Part shown: positions 59,980-64,000 of the stretch, in pieces
Layout: each line of letters begins with the position of its first letter
Numbering within the stretch: position 1 is the first letter of the stretch
Assembly (NCBI GenBank): GCA_965226865.1
Contig: CBDDEH010000003.1
Span: 124,001-188,000 of the forward strand
DNA from: CBDDEH01 sp965226865
Lineage (GTDB): Bacteria; Chloroflexota; Dehalococcoidia; Lucifugimonadales; JAGWBF01
Length of the DNA stretch: 64,000 bases
Direction of reading: 5' to 3'
Program-made: the position numbers and the translations under genes
The notes under the pieces: generated by a model
Told to the model about the DNA's origin: nothing
What the model saw: the letters and a program-made list of their open reading frames with translations, nothing else
Database searches by the model: none

Positions 59980-60968
59980 GAAGTCTAACTCGGTCTAAGC
60001 CCCAAAGCTGAGCCCGAGCCGTTGGCGATTAAGATTCTGGAATCTCGGACCCGGGAGCGATCTTGTGATATGTCACCAGCAGGTGCATGGTGTTGGCCGC
60101 GTCGTTCCCGGAGTTGTTGAAGTAGAAACGATAAGTGCCGTCTAGTCGGGCCACCGCATCGCTACGGTAAACGTCCGCGAATTTCGCGATCTCGAACATT
60201 CGCTCTCCATCAGGAGCTTCCATGTAGGTCAATGCAAGGGTGCTGTCCGGCTTCTTACTACCCATAAATAGCTCAAGCTCAAGCTCGTCGCCTGCGGTGA
60301 AAGGATACTCTACCAGCATCAGGGTGTCGGGTTCCACGTCCACTATCCAATGGGCGACGATCGCCGGGTCTCCGTCTCTGTCTCGAAATCGGATTACCGC
60401 GAGTCGGCCATCTGTCAGCATTGGTGTTAACGGCACCAGGGTCGGAGTTGAGGTAGGTCTCGGCGTGGCTGTGGCCGTTGGGGTTGGAACCGCCGTGGGC
60501 GTCGGCGTTGGTTCTGGGGTAAGCGTGAGAGTTGGCTGGAGTGTCGGGGCAGACGTCTGAGATGGAGTCACGGTTGGGCTCGGATTTCTCTAAGGGATGG
60601 TTGAATCGTAGATGTGGCCACAGGACTTGGGGTGGGTGTGGGCAATAGGGTTGGTTCGGGAGCTACCGAGGTCGGGTTCGGAACGGGGTTGGGGGTCGCC
60701 GTCGGCATTGGCCCAGTGGTGGGCGTAGCGACAGCTTCTGTCGTGCCTGGCGTTATTTCGGCGATAGAAGAGCCTAGATCGATGAGCTCATCGAAGCCGA
60801 ACTCATCTGGATCAACGCCCACATTTCTAGTATGTTCTCAAGATCTGCAATTGCTACAGGGATTTCCTCCAGGATGTCCAAGACAAGCTCATCGGCCAAG
60901 ACACGATGGACCTCCTGACCGGTGCGAGTAAAAAGGGCCATATGCACCCATATATCCCGTTCCTTTAC

Positions 60969-62673
60969 CCCGAATCCACCGAAGGACACTGATGGACGGC
61001 GTGAGGACAGCGGAAGGGGGTGGGTGAGGGAGCTACAGGGGAGATGGCCTGGGGTCTTGGGGTAGATGGGAGGCCGGCGGACGGTCTTCAGTCGCCGCAC
61101 AGGGCCCCTAAGGCCCTATGCGGGAGTTGCGATGCGCGGGATGGCGAGAGGATACGCAGCAGGGGACTCTCGCGACCGGGGTGGCGCGAGATTGCGGGGA
61201 CGTTGGGTCAGTTGCAGGCTGGCCGTCAGGCCGGGAACGGAATGGCTTGCAGCCGGGCCAAGGCGCGACTGAACTGGGTTTCCCAGGGCCAGCGCCGGGG
61301 GAGATGCAAAGTGAGGCGGCGCGCCGAGCGGGTGATCCGTCCCACCAGAGCGAAGACCCGCCGCCTGAGGGTCTTGGTGATCACGGTCCGCTCGCCCAGA
61401 CCAATCCGCGCCGTCCAGCGGGCCAGGTTATGCGCCATCACCTGTACCGCCAGCCAGGCGCCGTTGGCGGCGAAGCGCCCCGACGGCATGTGGTTCAGCC
61501 CGACGCCGTACTTGAGGTCGCGTATGGCGTTCTCGACCTCGGCGTGGCGGCGATGATCGGCCTCCAGTTCGAGCAACTCCCCGTCCCGGTCGGTGATGAA
61601 GCCGTGATAGCTGTATTTGGCGAAGAGGGCCAGCTGGGAACCGGGTGTCGGCTTCACCCGCCGGACAATGAGCCGCGCCGGCGGGGCGTCCGGCTTGGTC
61701 TGGAACGGGGTGTAAGTCGTCTCGGCGACATCGGCGGCGCCGTCCATCCAGTGGGGAATGGGAGTCCAGTCCTCCTCTGGTATCGCCTCGATCAGGTCCC
61801 GCAGGCTGGCGCGCTGGCGGATGGTGATGGAGAAGCGGACATCCATTTCCCGGCAGGCGGCAACGACAGTGTGGGCGTAGAAGCCGCTGTCGGCCCGCAC
61901 CGTGAGTTGTCCCCTGGCCCCGCCGTAGCGCACCCGCCCCACCGTCTCACGCAGGAAGTGGGCGGCGCCACGGGCGGTGTTGGCACGGGCCCTCGCGCAG
62001 CCGGGACATCAGCACGTCTCCGGTGCCGGCGGCAATGGCCAGCAGCGGGTGATAGCCGCGGGCGCCGGTATAGCCGTGGTGGCGCGCTCCCTCCTTGGCC
62101 AGTCCATAGGTCTCGCAGATGGTCGAATCAAGGTCGATGGTCAGGGGCGAGTCGCCGGGTCCGGCCCCAGCGGCCCAGGCCCGGGCCAACAACTGGCGGC
62201 TCACCCGGTCCAGCTGGCGGACATGCCCCCACCGGAAGCTGCGCAGGAAGGTCCCCAGGGTGGATGGCGCCTTGACCACGCAGCCTAGAACACCGACCGT
62301 CCCACCAGCGCGCAGCGCATCGGCGTCGTCGATGCAGTCGCCGCCTGCCAGCGCGGAAGCGACCAGCGTCAGCATCTTGTCCCCAGTGTTCGCCCGTCCC
62401 GGCGCTCCGCCGAGGTCAAGGTGATGGTCGACGAGTTCCCGCAGGCCCAGGTGCCGGGCTAGGGTGGCCGGCAGGAGCAGGCCGGCATTGGCCACCAGGC
62501 GATGGTCGTCAAAGAGGATGCGGATACGGTCGGGTTTGTTCTGTGGCAGCATCTATTGGGTGCTCCTTGTTTCCGGGCGGGTTTCTGTTCCAAAACCATT
62601 ATCCCAGATTCAGAGGAGCACCCGCTGGCTTCTTCAATGGCTGTCCCCAAGGACGTCCTTCGGTGGATTCGGG
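60969..62673 (-). mobile_element. IS1380-type insertion sequence
   Basis: A 1,705-bp element with 19-bp perfect inverted ends (CCCGAATCCACCGAAGGAC, at 60969-60987 and inverted at 62655-62673) and a 5-bp target duplication TTTAC (60964-60968 and 62674-62678). Its GC content is visibly higher than that of the flanks. An internal inverted repeat (GGGTGCTCC...GGAGCACCC) lies upstream of the transposase near the right end. It splits a lipoprotein gene on the same strand. Confidence 0.9.
61226..62552 (-). pseudogene. IS1380-family transposase, frameshifted
   Basis: ATG 62552 to stop 61226. The first part has RILFDDHRLVANAGLLLPAT, GDKMLTLVASALAGGDCIDD and LTIDLDSTICETYG (first catalytic D); the second has VRADSGFYAHTVVAACRE (second D) and LLELEADHRRHAEVENAIRD (E). 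A one-base gain in GGCCC near 61985-61990 shifts the frame; removing a C restores REGRANTARGAAHFLRETVG. The encoded copy is therefore probably inactive. GC-rich codon use differs from neighbours and suggests recent acquisition. Confidence 0.85.
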
Positions 62674-62785
62674 TTTACCAACAGCCCGAGGAAAATGTTC
62701 TTGGTCTCAATCAGGTCGGCCGGGGCTTCAACGTCTTTCAAGTCCTCTCTGACCAGTTTCATATGCTGATCGAGATCGTCAAATC

Positions 62786-62820
<35 letters not shown>

Positions 62821-63000
62821 CGGAAGTTGGAATGTCAAGCAACTCAGGGTCGGAAAGCACATCATGGGCCTGTGTGATTTCCTCCAAAACATCAACGATC
62901 TCGAGGGCGAACTCCTCATGGGGATTGGACTCACGGGGCTGCGATGATCCACCCGAGCAGGCCGTACCCAGTAATCCCGCCAGGGCACAGCAGGTCGCGA

Positions 63001-64000
63001 CTAAGGTAAATACTTTTCGCATGGCAATGTCTCTGGTACGGCGGGCACCGTCGCGTCTTCTGCTTCGACAGGCGAAGTGATCCGCCTTGGCCCGTCGAAC
63101 TCGTCGAATATGCTGACCATATAGTGACTTGGAGGCACGTTCATCAATAACCTTCCGATATTGTATTGCTCTGCGTCTATCCAGAACCAGTAATCCGCAT
63201 CGTCTCTGGGGCTGTAAAAGGACACCAGGTGATGTGGCCGGCCTTCCAACAGATGGGTTCCCTCCATACGTAATCCGGTCGCGCCTTCCGCATAGCGAAA
63301 GTCAGGGAAGCGGAGCTGGTCATTTCTGCTCTGGAGCTGCCACGGCGAGTCGCCACGGCGATACTACTGCTGATCTCCGGCGATTATGGATTCGCTCCCT
63401 CCAGCCAGCGAATATCGCATACGGTCAGGAGCGTTGAAGTCCAGCACAGTTATTACTCCGTTGATGTTGTTGCATTCATGTAGGGACTTGAGACCGTTCA
63501 TGGCGTCATCAGCCATCTGCAACAACGTCAGGGTAGATTCTGCTTCCGGGCCGTCCGGTATCAGGGGTCCGGTCCGGGGAAGCTCCGGCTCCTTCCCGGT
63601 GAAGAAATCGACTATTCCACTGAAGATCGGCCGGTCCTGGTCGGGTCGATCGGCTACCCGAAAGACGTAGTCAACACTAAATGGATTCGCTTGGCCCGCT
63701 TCGATCGTGACCTTTGCTACCCAGGTCCCAACGATGCTGAGAGCATCGCTTCTGCCGGAAAGCTGACCAGGTCCGTCCGCCTCTAGTAGAAAGGGATCCG
63801 TCGTAATTTCCTGGTCCAGTCGAAAGAGTTGGACAGAGGCCTCGACCTCTTGATCTGCCGGATTGCCCAATGGGTCGGCAAGCTCGAGGAGGATAGTGTT
63901 TGTTCCTACTCTGTTTGGTGTAACCCCCAAAGTGACATTCAGACCGAGGTCATCCAACAAGACCGGCATTGCCATCGGAGCCTCGCTGGCCTTTGTTTCG
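63001..64000 (-). pseudogene. Envelope protein with FixH/YtkA-like and LolA-like parts, 5' end outside window, in-frame TAG
   Basis: One frame enters from the right edge (TKASEAPMAMPVLLDDL) and runs to TAA at 63001-63003, broken by TAG at 63364-63366 between GDQQ and YRRGDSPWQLQ. The first part is a beta-rich domain (LGVTPNRVGTNTILLELADP, VGTWVAKVTIEAGQANPFSV) like the FixH/YtkA modules at the C-terminus of CopD/YcnJ-type proteins. The second resembles a LolA-like fold (MRYSLAGGSESIIAG, PHHLVSFYSPRDDADYWFWI). The single nonsense is probably CAG to TAG or a sequence error. Its stop overlaps the start of the downstream lipoprotein gene by 22 bp. Confidence 0.65.

Noticed and set aside
61118..62275. 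385-codon + strand frame across the IS1380 element
   Set aside because: It is antisense to the GC-rich transposase gene and has no recognisable protein sequence; GC-rich DNA yields long spurious frames.

Overview
The window looks like a chromosomal segment of an uncultivated Chloroflexota bacterium, most likely Dehalococcoidia/SAR202-like. This is an inference from gene content: paralogous amidohydrolases, a luciferase-like monooxygenase, a fused FAD-oxidase/Fe-S protein, Thr/Pro-rich lipoproteins, an ECF sigma/DUF5667/DUF5666 set and a MoxR-DUF58-transglutaminase operon. No ribosomal marker is present to confirm it. TTG start codons behind good Shine-Dalgarno sites are frequent.

Layout. 0-12.5 kb: start of sucC, a hydroxyisobutyrate-type dehydrogenase, a Nudix hydrolase, tRNA-Thr(CGT), an amidohydrolase, bacterioferritin with its ferredoxin, a broken two-component cluster hit by an IS630 element, thyX, two zinc-ribbon TPR proteins and a frameshifted DNA-repair-type radical SAM gene. 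12.6-18.6 kb: an ECF sigma factor split by IS3 copy 1, followed by envelope proteins. 18.6-31 kb: Rieske protein, ArsR/SRPBCC pair with a 42-bp palindrome at the start codon, a bicupin, a LysR-flanked operon (OsmC-like, acyl-CoA dehydrogenase-like, PhnD-like, MetE-like), PIG-L, a second amidohydrolase, a large HExxH lipoprotein and a J-domain protein. 31-41 kb: FAD oxidase, ribokinase split by IS3 copy 2, selA, cytidylate-kinase-like protein, flavin monooxygenase, amidase. 41-56 kb: IS3 copy 3 at a rearrangement junction, a thioredoxin-like lipoprotein with an in-frame UGA, squalene/phytoene synthase, the MoxR operon (two members broken), a thioredoxin/response regulator/kinase operon, a glyoxalase-fold gene split by IS3 copy 4, and a DsbA-family gene with an in-frame UGA. 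56-64 kb: a pterin/queuosine operon (SDR, queD, queC, folE), OsmC, and two damaged envelope genes, one carrying an IS1380-type element and a 31-nt C tract.

The main discovery is a selenocysteine theme. The window encodes SelA and two thioredoxin-fold proteins in which UGA replaces the first Cys of the active-site CxxC (UPVC and UGFC). In both, the frame stays open past the UGA and a hairpin fitting the bacterial SECIS pattern follows it. Ordinary gene calling would truncate both.

The second theme is damage. Six genes are split or truncated by insertion sequences, and about ten single-nucleotide frameshifts and four nonsense codons occur. Most of the frameshifts lie in short homopolymers, so sequencing error must be excluded before calling this genome decay.
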